A DNA stretch of 64,000 bases from a bacterium (GTDB lineage Bacteria > Pseudomonadota > Gammaproteobacteria > UBA6186 > Azoamicaceae). The DNA lies in the NCBI GenBank assembly GCA_027364575.1, contig DAHXPC010000010.1:21387-85386 (forward strand), given 5' to 3'. Positions 39,600 to 49,215 of the stretch are shown here, in pieces; positions within the stretch are counted from its first letter, which is position 1; each line of letters starts with the position of its first letter. A program made the translations under genes and the position numbers. The notes under the pieces are model-generated. The model saw nothing but the letters and a program-made list of their open reading frames with translations. It was not told the DNA's origin and made no database searches.

Positions 39600-40088
39600 A
39601 TGAATAAACAAATTAAAACATCTGAGCCTAATACCAAAACGCTTGCTTTCAATCGTAAAGCCTTACACGAGTATACACTGGAGGAGCGTTATGAGGCAGG
39701 GGTTGCTTTAACCGGCTGGGAAGTAAAAAGCCTTCGAGCAGGCAAAATCCAGATTGCCGAAAGTTATGTATTACTCAAAAAAGGTGAAGCTTGGCTGATT
39801 GGTTCGCACATAAGCCCACTCTTATCGGCCTCTACCCATGTGAATGCGGATCCCCTTCGCACCCGGAAATTATTATTACATCGAAAGCAGCTAGATTCTT
39901 TGATTGGGTTAACTGAACGCAAAGGCTATACCTTAATTCCCCTTTCTCTTTATTGGAGTAAGGGGAAAATCAAACTTGAAATTGCTTTGGTCAAAGGCAA
40001 GAAGCTGCACGATAAACGAGCGGCTGAAAAAGACAGAGACTGGGAAAGAGAAAAACAAAGACTCTTTAAAAAACCCAATAAGTCTTAA
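39600..40088 (+). CDS. smpB: SsrA-binding protein SmpB
   Basis: SmpB binds tmRNA and brings it to stalled ribosomes. The [30 protein letters not shown] block and the basic C-terminal tail ([20 protein letters not shown]) are diagnostic. Length 162 is close to E. coli (160). I chose the ATG at 39600; a TTG two codons upstream is less likely. Its partner tmRNA lies about 10 kb downstream. Its end overlaps the convergent flavin reductase by 4 bp. Confidence 0.96.
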   Translation: MNKQIKTSEPNTKTLAFNRKALHEYTLEERYEAGVALTGWEVKSLRAGKIQIAESYVLLKKGEAWLIGSHISPLLSASTHVNADPLRTRKLLLHRKQLDSLIGLTERKGYTLIPLSLYWSKGKIKLEIALVKGKKLHDKRAAEKDRDWEREKQRLFKKPNKS

Positions 40089-40639
40089 AACTTTAAAGCC
40101 TCTGCAAACCGGATATACGATAATACCGTTGCCTCTAAACGTTTTGCCATAGCTTCGTCTTTTAATGCCCCGCTTTCAGTAAAGGCATCATGGGCACTAG
40201 CTAGCGAAAACATCCCCGGATAAACAAAGGCGCCACACGCTTCAAAGGGAACGCGAAGGTGCCAAAGTCCACGGTTACCCCCAACCAATGAAGGGGAAGC
40301 TGATAACAGCAATACCGCTTTATTAGCCCAAGGCATGGGCTGGTAACGCGAAATCCAATCAAAGGTATTTTTAAAATGGCCGGGATAAGAGAAATTATAT
40401 TCAGGCGAGGCTAACATGATCCCTTGTGCCGTCTCTAACTTGTCTTTTAGATCATTTGCCGCTTTTGGAAAGCCAACCGTATTCTGTATATCCATATTAT
40501 AAGCGGGTAATTCATACGCTGAGAGATCGATTAATTCAAGTTCCACACCTAATTTTTCCGCGCTCTCTATAACTAGCTGGATCAATTTTCCATTGAAAGA
40601 GCCTTGACGCAAAGATAACGAAAATGCCAATACCTTCAT
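40085..40639 (-). CDS. NADPH-dependent FMN reductase family protein
   Basis: A 184-residue flavodoxin-fold reductase. The N-terminal [13 protein letters not shown] phosphate loop and [20 protein letters not shown] are the family signature (ChrR/YieF-like). Such enzymes reduce quinones, chromate or azo compounds with NADPH and are often stress-related. Substrate cannot be told from sequence. Convergent with smpB; no operon partner. Confidence 0.88.
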   Translation of the reverse strand: MKVLAFSLSLRQGSFNGKLIQLVIESAEKLGVELELIDLSAYELPAYNMDIQNTVGFPKAANDLKDKLETAQGIMLASPEYNFSYPGHFKNTFDWISRYQPMPWANKAVLLLSASPSLVGGNRGLWHLRVPFEACGAFVYPGMFSLASAHDAFTESGALKDEAMAKRLEATVLSYIRFAEALKF

Positions 40640-40832
40640 GATTGATCCCTCTAAAAGCCGAGTAGTATACCCCCAAAACAGCCCCGGTTAATAGATTAGG
40701 TGCCAAATATCGCAGCCAAACAGTGTTTTTATGAAGGTTAATCAAAAATTGCGTCGATGTAGATGGCGTTTAGAGGTCGATCTAGTCTAAACTGTACCAT
40801 CTTTTACACTTGAAATTAGGTATCAAACTAAC

Positions 40833-42152
40833 ATGAAGAAACCGATTTATCAACGTCTGTATTTTCAAGTCCTATTAGGAATTATCGTAGGGGTTGTTGT
40901 CGGCCACTTTTTTCCCGAAGTAGGCACCAGTATGAAACCAATGGGGGATGCCTTTATTCGGTTAATTAAAATGATGGTCGCTCCCATCATTTTTTGCACC
41001 ATTGTCGTAGGCATTGCGAAAATGGGCGATATGAAAGAAGTTGGCCGCGTCGGTCTTAAGTCTCTCGTCTATTTTGAGGTGGTTTCTACCATAGCGCTTA
41101 TCATTGGTCTAATTGTAGTGAATGTCTTTCAACCCGGTGCTGGCGTAAATGCCGATCTCAGTACCTTAGACACCGGGAGTGTATCCACCTATACGACAGC
41201 AGCGCAGTCGCTGAGCACCGTGGATTTCTTGCTGAATATTATTCCGCATACCGTCGTCGGCGCTTTTGCGCACGGGGACATCCTTCAAGTTTTATTATTC
41301 TCCGTGTTATTTGGTATTTCGCTCTCACAATTTGGTGAAAAAGGAAAAATGCTGATTCGACTACTCGATCAAAGCTCGCATGCGTTGTTTGGCGTAATCG
41401 GCATTGTCATGAAAGCGGCCCCCTTTGGTGCGTGCGGCGCCATGGCCTTTAGTATTGGTAAATATGGATTTGGGACCCTGCTGCCATTAGGCAAGCTTAT
41501 GTTTGGGGTATGCCTGACTTGCGTTATTTTTATTAGCTGCGTTTTAGGCCCTATTCTACGAACCACCGGCTTTAGTTTATGGAAATTCTTAATTTATATT
41601 AAAGAAGAAATATTTATTGTATTAGGAACCTCCTCTTCTGAAGCGGCTTTGCCCCGGATGATTACTAAATTAGAAAACATGGGCTGTGCGAAGCCCGTGG
41701 TAGGCCTTGTGATCCCAACGGGCTATTCCTTCAACTTAGATGGAACCTCCATTTATCTCACTATGGCAGCCGTATTCATTGCACAAGCAACGAATACTGA
41801 GCTTTCCGTGTATCAACAGCTATCGCTGCTCGGGGTTTTAATGCTTACCTCTAAAGGGGCTGCAGCGGTACCCGGCGGCGGATTTGTGACTCTTGCCTCT
41901 ACCTTATCGGCAATCGATACCTTGCCGGTAGCAGGACTTGCACTATTGGTGGGTGTTGATCTATTTATGTCAGAAATACGTTCTGTTACCAATCTCATCG
42001 GAAATGGCGTTGCCACCATTGTCATTTCAAAATGGGAAAAAGCCTTAGATATTAAAAAAGCACACCGCGTATTAGATAGAGAAACCGATCAAGATGCCGA
42101 TAGCCCTGAAGAAGTTTCTGATCAAGACATTGATGAGGACTTTGGGGTTTAG
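40833..42152 (+). CDS. Dicarboxylate/amino acid:cation symporter (DctA-like)
   Basis: A DAACS-family transporter, with the [22 protein letters not shown] segment, a [10 protein letters not shown] serine-rich motif, the [14 protein letters not shown] and [18 protein letters not shown] motifs, and about eight membrane segments plus two re-entrant loops. Length 439 is close to DctA (428). DctA imports C4-dicarboxylates with protons or sodium; a glutamate/aspartate specificity cannot be excluded. Malic enzyme nearby could use imported malate. No operon link. Confidence 0.92.
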   Translation: MKKPIYQRLYFQVLLGIIVGVVVGHFFPEVGTSMKPMGDAFIRLIKMMVAPIIFCTIVVGIAKMGDMKEVGRVGLKSLVYFEVVSTIALIIGLIVVNVFQPGAGVNADLSTLDTGSVSTYTTAAQSLSTVDFLLNIIPHTVVGAFAHGDILQVLLFSVLFGISLSQFGEKGKMLIRLLDQSSHALFGVIGIVMKAAPFGACGAMAFSIGKYGFGTLLPLGKLMFGVCLTCVIFISCVLGPILRTTGFSLWKFLIYIKEEIFIVLGTSSSEAALPRMITKLENMGCAKPVVGLVIPTGYSFNLDGTSIYLTMAAVFIAQATNTELSVYQQLSLLGVLMLTSKGAAAVPGGGFVTLASTLSAIDTLPVAGLALLVGVDLFMSEIRSVTNLIGNGVATIVISKWEKALDIKKAHRVLDRETDQDADSPEEVSDQDIDEDFGV

Positions 42153-42204
42153 ATAATTTTCGGTATTGTAAAAGTGACACATTCATCTGGTAAACCACTT
42201 TCAG

Positions 42205-42630
42205 ATGATTGAAATACTATCGGAGATCTTTCTACAAGACTCTGAAATTCAATATAGCTTTATTCGGGCCCCCGGGCCCGGAGGCCAAAATGTCAATAAA
42301 GTAGAAACCGCAGTACAATTACGCTTCAATATTGTGCATTCACCCTCTATCCCTTCCCCGATACGCCAAAGATTAATCGCACTGGCTGGCAAGCAACTTA
42401 CACACCAAGGCGATATCATCATCAAAGCCTATCGGTATAGAACACAAAACCGCAATAAACAAGACGCCCTTTTGCGCTTACAAGAACTTTTTAAGCAAGC
42501 TGCGATTGTTCCCAAAAAGCGTCAAAAAACCAAGCCTACCTATTCCTCTACGCAAAGACGTTTAAGTCATAAAAAACTACATGGTAAAACTAAATCTTTA
42601 CGAGGTTCTAAGCTTAAAGATATACAATAA
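42205..42630 (+). CDS. arfB: Alternative ribosome-rescue factor ArfB (YaeJ)
   Basis: ArfB hydrolyses peptidyl-tRNA on stalled ribosomes without a stop codon. The GGQ motif lies at 26-28 inside RAPGPGGQNVNKVETAVQLRF, and the basic C-terminal tail (KKRQKTKPTYSSTQRRLSHKK) that enters the empty mRNA channel is present. Length 141 matches E. coli (140). Together with SmpB/tmRNA in the same window it gives two routes of ribosome rescue. Confidence 0.95.
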   Translation: MIEILSEIFLQDSEIQYSFIRAPGPGGQNVNKVETAVQLRFNIVHSPSIPSPIRQRLIALAGKQLTHQGDIIIKAYRYRTQNRNKQDALLRLQELFKQAAIVPKKRQKTKPTYSSTQRRLSHKKLHGKTKSLRGSKLKDIQ

Positions 42631-42651
42631 GCTTAAAAGTCAGGCCTTCCT

Positions 42652-43833
42652 TTAAACCACTTGCCCTGCGGCCCAACCCGACGACCATGCCCATTGAAAA
42701 TTATAGCCACCCAACCAACCACTCACATCTAATACTTCGCCAATAAAATATAAACCTGCAACCGTATTCACGCCCATGGTTTTAGAGGAAATGGCATCAC
42801 AATCCACTCCGCCTAGCGTAACCTCTGCTGTGCGATAGCCTTCTGTGCCATTCGGCTTGAGATCCCAAGCTTGTAAGCGTAGGGCAATATTTTGTAGATC
42901 GCGTGCTGAAATGGTGGCTAAACTCTTTTGTCCCATTTCTGCTTCAATAAATGTTTCAACCACTCTTTTTGGCAAAAATTCACTCAAAATGGATTTTAAT
43001 TGCTTTTGTGGTTGCGATTTTTGATTGGATGTAAGAACTTCAACAATATCGGTTTCAGGTAATAAATTGACCGTTAATGCTTCTCCTATCTCCCAATAAG
43101 AAGACATCTGTAAAATGGCAGGACCACTCAAGCCCCGATGTGTAAACAAAATATTTTCCCTAAAGCGTTTACGTTTATTAAATACAATGCTATCCACGGC
43201 AACACCAGAGAGCGCTGAGATCCTATCTTTGTCTTGCTCACGCAACGTCAGGGGAACCAGGCCTGCGCGCGTAGGCCAAATTTTAAGGCCAAATTGCTCG
43301 GCAACCTTGTAGCCAAACGGGCTTGCACCCATCGTGGGAATGGATAATCCGCCGCTGGCAATCACTAAAGATTGGCAGTGAAAATTCCCTTGGCTGCTTT
43401 TTATTCTAAAATCGTGATCCTGAAGCTTTTCTATCTGCAAAATAGTGGTTGCTAATTGGATCTTTACCCCGACTTTTTCACATTCTGACAATAGCATACT
43501 CAAAATATCTTGAGATTTATGATCACAAAATAGTTGGCCTTCCGTTTTTTCATGAAAAGCAATTTTGTGCTTTTTAACTAAATTGATAAAATCCCATTGC
43601 GTATAGCGACTCAAGGCCGATTTACAAAAGTGTGGGTTATGGGAAACATAGCGATCGGTGTGTATATGGTAGTTGGTAAAATTGCAGCGCCCACCGCCAG
43701 ACATTAAAATCTTCTTACCGGCCTTGTTGGCGTGATCAATTATCAGAACGGTGCGCTTTCTTTTTGCGGCTTCGATGGCACACATTAAGCCTGCAGCACC
43801 GGCTCCAATAATAATAACATCGATTTTATCCAT
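42652..43833 (-). CDS. NAD(P)/FAD-dependent oxidoreductase, HI0933/YhiN family
   Basis: A flavoprotein of the HI0933/YhiN type. It has the N-terminal dinucleotide motif IIGAGAAGLMCAIEAAKR, the GGGRCNFTNY block and a C-terminal ISSKTMGVNTVAGLYFIGEVLDVSG-like region ending near GYNFQWAWSSG. Function in vivo is not established. The ATG at 43831-43833 is preferred to a GTG five codons upstream because a GGA-containing purine stretch lies at proper distance. Convergent with arfB. Confidence 0.88.
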   Translation of the reverse strand: MDKIDVIIIGAGAAGLMCAIEAAKRKRTVLIIDHANKAGKKILMSGGGRCNFTNYHIHTDRYVSHNPHFCKSALSRYTQWDFINLVKKHKIAFHEKTEGQLFCDHKSQDILSMLLSECEKVGVKIQLATTILQIEKLQDHDFRIKSSQGNFHCQSLVIASGGLSIPTMGASPFGYKVAEQFGLKIWPTRAGLVPLTLREQDKDRISALSGVAVDSIVFNKRKRFRENILFTHRGLSGPAILQMSSYWEIGEALTVNLLPETDIVEVLTSNQKSQPQKQLKSILSEFLPKRVVETFIEAEMGQKSLATISARDLQNIALRLQAWDLKPNGTEGYRTAEVTLGGVDCDAISSKTMGVNTVAGLYFIGEVLDVSGWLGGYNFQWAWSSGWAAGQVV

Positions 43834-43884
43834 AAAAGATCCAATCACTTTTATAGAAATCGGTGGGCATTTACTTTAAATTAT

Positions 43885-43983
43885 CTATTTAGCTTTCTTG
43901 TCTTTTTTGGCAGCTCTTTTTTCTTTTAAGGTTTTGCCTGCTTTTTTCGTTTCCTTATTATTTCCTCTTTCTTTATTAGCCAT
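43885..43983 (-). CDS. Small lysine-rich protein (32 residues)
   Basis: Starts with MANKERGNNKETKKAGKTLK and is almost entirely charged and lysine-rich. A GGAGG site lies four bases before the ATG, a strong start signal. Short MANK-type basic proteins of this shape are found as a conserved small family in many proteobacteria. Function unknown. It lies between the flavoprotein and the YaiI-family gene, on the same strand as both. Confidence 0.6.
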   Translation of the reverse strand: MANKERGNNKETKKAGKTLKEKRAAKKDKKAK

Positions 43984-44023
43984 GTTTCCTCCAATTAAAT
44001 TAAATATGCGCAAGTGGAATATC

Positions 44024-44467
44024 TTAAGGCCTCATTAGAAATTTATCCAGGCTATTTGCAAAATCTTGCGTATCTTTTTTACCCAGCCGACTGGGCCCCC
44101 CGGTCAAAATACCCGCACTTCTTAATTCTGCATTAAAATTGCGAAGCGACAGTTTGCGTTTAATATTACTGGCAGAATAAAGCTCACCCCTAGGGTTTAA
44201 AGCTGTACCGCCCTTATCAACGACGGCATCCGCAAGTGGAATATCGGCCGTAATCACTAAATCCCCGATTTGCATGCTTTCTATAATTTTATTGTCTGCC
44301 ACATCAAATCCTGCCGACACTTGGATTTTTTGTAAATAGGGAGAAACAGGGATATCTAACGGTTGATTGGCAACCAACACGGTATAGGTTTTCGTCCGAT
44401 TGGCGGCTCGATAGACGATTTCTTTGATAACCTTTGGGCAGGCATCTGCATCAATCCATATCCGCAT
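44024..44467 (-). CDS. YaiI/YqxD (UPF0178/DUF188) family protein
   Basis: A 147-residue protein with the family start MRIWIDADACPKVIKEI, the ADNKIIESMQIGDLVITADIPLAD block, and the LNPRGELYSASNIKRKLSLR and GGPSRLGKKD stretches. A PIN-like fold is proposed for the family; activity is not established. An earlier in-frame ATG would add 50 residues unlike any relative, so the MRIW start is chosen. It is read divergently from the hypothetical gene at 44617. Confidence 0.9.
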   Translation of the reverse strand: MRIWIDADACPKVIKEIVYRAANRTKTYTVLVANQPLDIPVSPYLQKIQVSAGFDVADNKIIESMQIGDLVITADIPLADAVVDKGGTALNPRGELYSASNIKRKLSLRNFNAELRSAGILTGGPSRLGKKDTQDFANSLDKFLMRP

Positions 44468-44616
44468 TTGAACATAATTCCTTACAAAATAAAAAACAGG
44501 TGTTTCTAGGTGGGTCTGAATTAAGGCTATCACGAACATTTCCTTCATTTGGGGAACTTTTTCGCGATGGCTGTCGTCTAATTCAATAGAACAGTATAAA
44601 GCGCAGAGGTTTTCCA

Positions 44617-45021
44617 ATGCAAATGTATCATCACTTTAAAGAAATGGAAAAAAGAAACCTCTATAAAAGGCTTATTGAAAAATTTATTCGCGATCATGCC
44701 CCCTCTCACCTCAATGGTTGGAAATCTGTATCTTCTGCGGACATACAGCTTCCACAAGACAATACTCATATTCATTTACATAATCTCTCTCTAAATGAAC
44801 GACTATTAAGTGGTGAAGAGCGTTGCGATACAGCAGAAGAAATACGAGAAATGGTAAAACTTTTGCGGGCACTGGGTGCCCTGAGTAATTCTAAGGGGTT
44901 TAGCAATTTATTAAATGCAATCATTGATGAAGCGCAATTACAAGATCTGGGTGTTAAAGAAGATCAAAAAAATGCATTTGGTGGTATAAAACCCAATACA
45001 CCCCCTAGACTCAATTCATAA
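44617..45021 (+). CDS. Hypothetical protein
   Basis: I do not recognise this 134-residue protein. It is basic and helical at the N-terminus (MEKRNLYKRLIEKFIRDH), with an acidic helical middle and a proline-containing end. GAGG precedes the ATG. It is the first of three plus-strand genes of unknown function in 44.6-47.6 kb. Confidence 0.5.
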   Translation: MQMYHHFKEMEKRNLYKRLIEKFIRDHAPSHLNGWKSVSSADIQLPQDNTHIHLHNLSLNERLLSGEERCDTAEEIREMVKLLRALGALSNSKGFSNLLNAIIDEAQLQDLGVKEDQKNAFGGIKPNTPPRLNS

Positions 45022-45219
45022 AAACACTGGATAGAGTCGTTGACGAATTCAAACTCAAATTCATTTCTGTAAGTTTACATTTTTTCCGTGTATGCCGAGA
45101 TAAGACTTGAGCTAAAGTTTTCTACAATCCCCCCTCGTATCTCTACTCAATATTTTGCGAAGCGTGTATAGGATTGCTACTTTGGTAAAAAAAGAAGTAT
45201 ATGCATTTTAATCTTCTGC

Positions 45220-45248
45220 TTGCAACAGAACGGTTAACTTGGTATGAT
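45220..45248 (+). promoter_or_regulatory. Sigma-70-like promoter for the 45281 gene
   Basis: TTGCAA (45220-45225) and TATGAT (45243-45248) with a 17-base spacer. The -10 element matches five of six bases, the -35 four of six. A transcript from here would have a leader of about 25 bases before the ATG at 45281. Confidence 0.5.
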
Positions 45249-45280
45249 TGCTAAATAAATATAAATTAGAGAGAATTGAC

Positions 45281-46303
45281 ATGCCAGATACATTAAATGC
45301 TGCCATCGAACATTATCGCGATAATTCAACGATTATTGAGATTAAAATTCATCAAACAAAATATAAAAAAGCGAGTATCTTAGACTTTAAAAAATTCTTG
45401 CAAGATCCCACTAAAAAAATTCAGAAAATTTTTATACACTATCATTATTCTCCCACCTCTGCGCGATCACTGAAAAAATTCTTTAAATATCTCTCGCCTA
45501 TACTCAACGCGTATAATATTCAGTATTCCTTTATTGTCCATACGATAGAAGCCAAATTTCGAGAGCAAAAAGATCGGGATCTGCAAAATGAAGTATTCAT
45601 CGAAGAACTATTTACTCGGCAACTGATTTGGCTAGATCTCAGAGGCAATACCTTAAATACATTATCGGATTATTCATTTGATTGGCTTATTCAATCTATC
45701 AATTCTGCGACTAGGTTGCTTGGCGTAGAATTATCCGATTGCCAAGTTGAGCTATTATCTGAAGGGGAACGTCTGCAAAAACTAAAAATGTGCATTGCAA
45801 AACATCCCGCTATTCGTTCTATTTTTAAGCGTACTATATTAGCCGACAAATCTCTGAATGAAATAGAAGAACAACTTCTTGCAACGGCTGCCGACAAAAT
45901 GACTAAATCTTTTGATCTTCTGCGCGAACCAAGATCCATGGACGCTGACAAAGATCAGCTGCAAATCCCAATCACAAAATATAAAAACACACTTCAAACA
46001 AGAAAACCAGATCCTACATTGCATCAGTTTAGCCCCTCTGCTCCTTTTAATATAATTGCTAATCATCATAGATTTCAAACATTATTATCCATTAACTTAC
46101 ACGAATCCGATGCCAGAAACGAATTGCTTAACCTGAAAAATAGCCGCTCTAGCCTAATAAATCACCCAAATGAATTTACGCAAAGCTGTCAGGATGACTC
46201 CATTAGCCATCAAGATACTCAATGCCCCTTTATGAGTGTCTACGCTCGAGAAAATGATGACAGGAAGGCATATGAATCTCTTTTTTCATTCTGCGATCGT
46301 TGA
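45281..46303 (+). CDS. Hypothetical protein, possible leucine-rich segment
   Basis: I do not recognise this 340-residue protein. Residues about 80-160 contain LIWLDLRGNTLNTLSD and VELSDCQVELLS, faintly like leucine-rich repeats, but the evidence is weak. There is no signal peptide or membrane segment. AGAGAG lies six bases before the ATG, which I prefer to an upstream TTG. It follows a good sigma-70-like promoter. It may be an accessory or host-directed gene given its lack of known homology. Confidence 0.55.
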   Translation: MPDTLNAAIEHYRDNSTIIEIKIHQTKYKKASILDFKKFLQDPTKKIQKIFIHYHYSPTSARSLKKFFKYLSPILNAYNIQYSFIVHTIEAKFREQKDRDLQNEVFIEELFTRQLIWLDLRGNTLNTLSDYSFDWLIQSINSATRLLGVELSDCQVELLSEGERLQKLKMCIAKHPAIRSIFKRTILADKSLNEIEEQLLATAADKMTKSFDLLREPRSMDADKDQLQIPITKYKNTLQTRKPDPTLHQFSPSAPFNIIANHHRFQTLLSINLHESDARNELLNLKNSRSSLINHPNEFTQSCQDDSISHQDTQCPFMSVYARENDDRKAYESLFSFCDR

Positions 46304-46544
46304 TAGAGCAAACAGGATAAACTCTAAACGCTTATAAACGCTTAAAATAAGTCGATCTCATTGTTTTCCACCTTTAAGGCGTGTCTCTAGGCTTGCATAA
46401 GCATAATCGGACCGGTAAGCTAACCACCATTCTAAACAAAGATTTACTTGTATAAACCCTTGCTTTATTCCACCTAGAACCAGGCATACATTCATGTACT
46501 TCATAATTGACAACTTATAAAATATAAAGATCCCAGAGTAGATA

Positions 46545-47609
46545 ATGACAACCAGCAGCAATACGCCTTTAAGCCCAAATTCCTTAGAATCTATGGTAGA
46601 CACCTCTGCGGTATTTCCTCCATTCGCATCTTCACAGCTCCCCTATTTCCATAACCACTCACCTATCATTGAAAATAACCATTTAGCCGTACCCACACAA
46701 ATTAGGGCTTCTAACACCACCACACCCACTCTTGATTCGATAGAAAACGGCTCAAACAAAGCATTTTTAGCGCCTGTTGTGGTCCTTCAGGATCCCAATT
46801 CTTTATATAAAATCGGTGCTGAATATTTCGAATCAAAACAGTGGGATAAGGGCTTCTTATATCTTCAAGAAAAACTTCGGGGAAATCTAAATACCGCAGC
46901 AACCGTATTAGAAACATTAAATTCAATTTTTGAAAAAAATAATACTTTTGAGCAAAATCATATACTTTTGCGCACCCGAGGTTATGCCTATTATCTTATC
47001 CAATCGACCACCGGCAACTTGCAGAAAGCTCTGCTAGATTTTAAGAATGCTTTAATTATCCATCCTAGCTATCATCATGATCCAATATTGTTGCGTAACC
47101 TTGCGATATCCTATTGCCGATTACATCAGTGGGATGCAGGCTTAACCTGTTTTTCAAAACTACTAATGCTGAAGCCGAATACAACACTTATAGCAGAATA
47201 TGTCTTAACAAAATTAAACAATTTTTCAAAATATTTTCCCAAGCTGGAACGAAATCCCTTGTTTTTGTGCACCCGGGATCATGCTCACAGCATTCTAAAA
47301 GAAGCAAAAGCAGCCATAAATGATTATGCGGCTGCAGAAACAATCTTTCCAGCCCTGGCAAATAATTCGTTTTTCTTAAAAAGGCAAGATGATGCTTACA
47401 ATAGACAAAATGAAATAGCAAAGGTATTGGTCAAATATGCAAAAGCAGTAGAGTGTAATGAAGCTTTAATAAAGAGCGATGTATTCAGGAAAAATTGGAT
47501 AAATGCTTATAATGCATTTATTGCCCAAGAGAGAGCAAAAACCAAGAACAAAAATGAAACCATCGTGGCCGATCGTACAATCAGCCCTTATAGTGGGCCC
47601 GTTATATAG
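46545..47609 (+). CDS. Hypothetical protein with TPR-like helices
   Basis: A 354-residue protein. The first 85 residues are low-complexity, rich in Ser, Thr and Pro. Residues about 85-310 are helix pairs with TPR-like character (SLYKIGAEYFESKQWDKGFLYL, YAYYLIQSTTGNLQKALLDFKNALIIHP, ISYCRLHQWDAGLTCFSKLLMLKP). TPR proteins bind other proteins. The low-complexity N-terminus and lack of signal peptide resemble effectors of intracellular bacteria; this is inference. Confidence 0.65.
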   Translation: MTTSSNTPLSPNSLESMVDTSAVFPPFASSQLPYFHNHSPIIENNHLAVPTQIRASNTTTPTLDSIENGSNKAFLAPVVVLQDPNSLYKIGAEYFESKQWDKGFLYLQEKLRGNLNTAATVLETLNSIFEKNNTFEQNHILLRTRGYAYYLIQSTTGNLQKALLDFKNALIIHPSYHHDPILLRNLAISYCRLHQWDAGLTCFSKLLMLKPNTTLIAEYVLTKLNNFSKYFPKLERNPLFLCTRDHAHSILKEAKAAINDYAAAETIFPALANNSFFLKRQDDAYNRQNEIAKVLVKYAKAVECNEALIKSDVFRKNWINAYNAFIAQERAKTKNKNETIVADRTISPYSGPVI

Positions 47610-47655
47610 TTTATCAAGATTGAAGGCGGCGTTGGTATTCTAAGCGCTTTATAGG

Positions 47656-48915
47656 CTAGCCAAATCTATTTTTGGCTTCTAATGCCAATCCCTTGCCAAC
47701 ACTACAAAATGCATCACCGCGCACCACCTGTGCGGTTGGGAATAATTGAATAATTTCACGCTGGATCAGTGGTATTTGAGCAGAACCCCCTGTAAAAAAT
47801 ACCAAATTAATGGCGTCGTGCTTTATCCTGGATAACATAATCGTTTCATTTATAGCATTTGTGATTTTGTTTACCTGAGGAAAAATTATTTTCTCAAAAT
47901 CCATTCTTGCAACCGAAAACTGTAGTTTATCCTCAATAAAATTCAAGTTTAATTGGGCATTGGTCTCCTCACTCAACAAAAGCTTTAAACTTTCAATTTC
48001 ATTCAGTATTTGGTGACCTTTTTTTTCGTCAACCACTTTCAATAACCGTTTGCCTGCAAGTGGATTGCAAAATCGACTAGCAATCGACTTAATACCATTC
48101 ACTACTTCTTTTTTGTATAGCGTATTGATGGTATGCCAAAAGGATAAGTCATAATAGAACCAATTGGGAACCGGCAGCGTCTCACTCATGCCTTTCATTT
48201 GGCTACCCAAGCCTAAATGTGGCATAACCGTTTTCAAATTTAATAATGCATCAAAATCGTTTCCACCAATATGGATCCCATGGTTGGCTAACACCTCATG
48301 ACGTTTATTGTTCGCTTCCCTACCCTGCATACTAATCACTGAAAAATCTGAAGTACCGCCCCCTAAATCTATCACAATCGCCAACATTTCTTTGTCTGTA
48401 ACATTCTCATAGGAAAGTGCTGCTGCGATTGGCTCATATAAGAATTCTACTGCTTTAAATCCTTGCTTTTTGGCAATTTCCTCTAGCGTGTTTTGTGCAA
48501 GCATGTCTTTTTCTGTATTTTCATCATGAAACCGAACGGGCCTACCCATAACGATATGCGTTAATGGCGCTTCTAATTCCTGTTCAGCCTTCTCTTTTAT
48601 ATGGTTTATAAAAAACCCTAGGATATCGGGATAGGAGACTAATTTATCATTAATAATCGTCATTTCCTGCATAAATGCAGAGCCCAAAAGGCTCTTCAAT
48701 GACATGATAAGTCTACCTTGGGTACCCAGTAGATACTCTTCGACGGCTGAATGGCCAAAGAGTCGCCGGTGATCTTCTTGGTCGAAAAACATGGCTGAAC
48801 GAATGGCGGTTTTATGATTATCGAGCTTTGCCATTTTCAGCTGATCAGCTTTAAATATCCCAATTGTGGAATTAGTCGTTCCAAAATCCATACCACAGTA
48901 ATTGCTAGATGACAT
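47656..48915 (-). CDS. Hsp70-like protein, YegD type
   Basis: A 419-residue protein with only the Hsp70 ATPase domain: MDFGTTNSTIGIF phosphate loop, LYEPIAAALSYE, VIDLGGGTSDFSVI and FFTGGSAQIPLI motifs. The substrate-binding domain of DnaK is missing, as in E. coli YegD (450 aa). Its client or partner is unknown. The GGTGCCTGGCACC palindrome lies 14-26 bases upstream of the start. Confidence 0.88.
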   Translation of the reverse strand: MSSSNYCGMDFGTTNSTIGIFKADQLKMAKLDNHKTAIRSAMFFDQEDHRRLFGHSAVEEYLLGTQGRLIMSLKSLLGSAFMQEMTIINDKLVSYPDILGFFINHIKEKAEQELEAPLTHIVMGRPVRFHDENTEKDMLAQNTLEEIAKKQGFKAVEFLYEPIAAALSYENVTDKEMLAIVIDLGGGTSDFSVISMQGREANNKRHEVLANHGIHIGGNDFDALLNLKTVMPHLGLGSQMKGMSETLPVPNWFYYDLSFWHTINTLYKKEVVNGIKSIASRFCNPLAGKRLLKVVDEKKGHQILNEIESLKLLLSEETNAQLNLNFIEDKLQFSVARMDFEKIIFPQVNKITNAINETIMLSRIKHDAINLVFFTGGSAQIPLIQREIIQLFPTAQVVRGDAFCSVGKGLALEAKNRFG

Positions 48916-49215
48916 TTATATCCTTGATGGTGCCTGGCACCTTATAGTAATAGGTCGGTTAATGTTTTATGGCTGGGCCTCAACTTCCTCGGTACCTCCC
49001 CGGTACTTCCCCAGCCTCCGGGGCGGCTACAGGGTCAAGTCTGGATTTTGGCGTCATCTGATTTTTTTTATCTTTTTTCCAAAAACATGCCCCTATTCTA
49101 AGATAAAAAACGGATTTAATCATCTATCATTTACAGGATACTCGCATTGTACCTCAATATATCTTTCATCTAAAACCTCACCGTCTTAGTTGAAATTTAA
49201 CCAGATAGGAGAATC
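48916..49215. other. Intergenic region with a palindrome and the left transposase end
   Basis: This 300-bp gap between the Hsp70-like gene and the transposase holds a perfect short palindrome (48929-48941), a GC-rich hairpin-prone stretch (about 48990-49026), and the left 20-bp end of the transposase element (49032-49051). The transposase RBS (TAGGAGAA) sits at its right edge. No gene is supported. Confidence 0.5.
48929..48941. repeat. GGTGCC-T-GGCACC palindrome
   Basis: A perfect 6-bp inverted repeat around a single T, 14-26 bases before the start codon of the Hsp70-like gene. Such palindromes belong to short dispersed repeat families in gammaproteobacteria; only one copy is in this window. 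Confidence 0.45.

Noticed and set aside
44468..44617. 50-residue N-terminal extension of the YaiI-family protein
   Set aside because: The family starts at MRIWIDADACP; the extension reads antisense to the start region of the neighbouring gene.
48902..49189. Plus-strand frame of 95 residues
   Set aside because: It crosses the Hsp70-like start, a palindrome and the transposase left end, and is not protein-like in composition.
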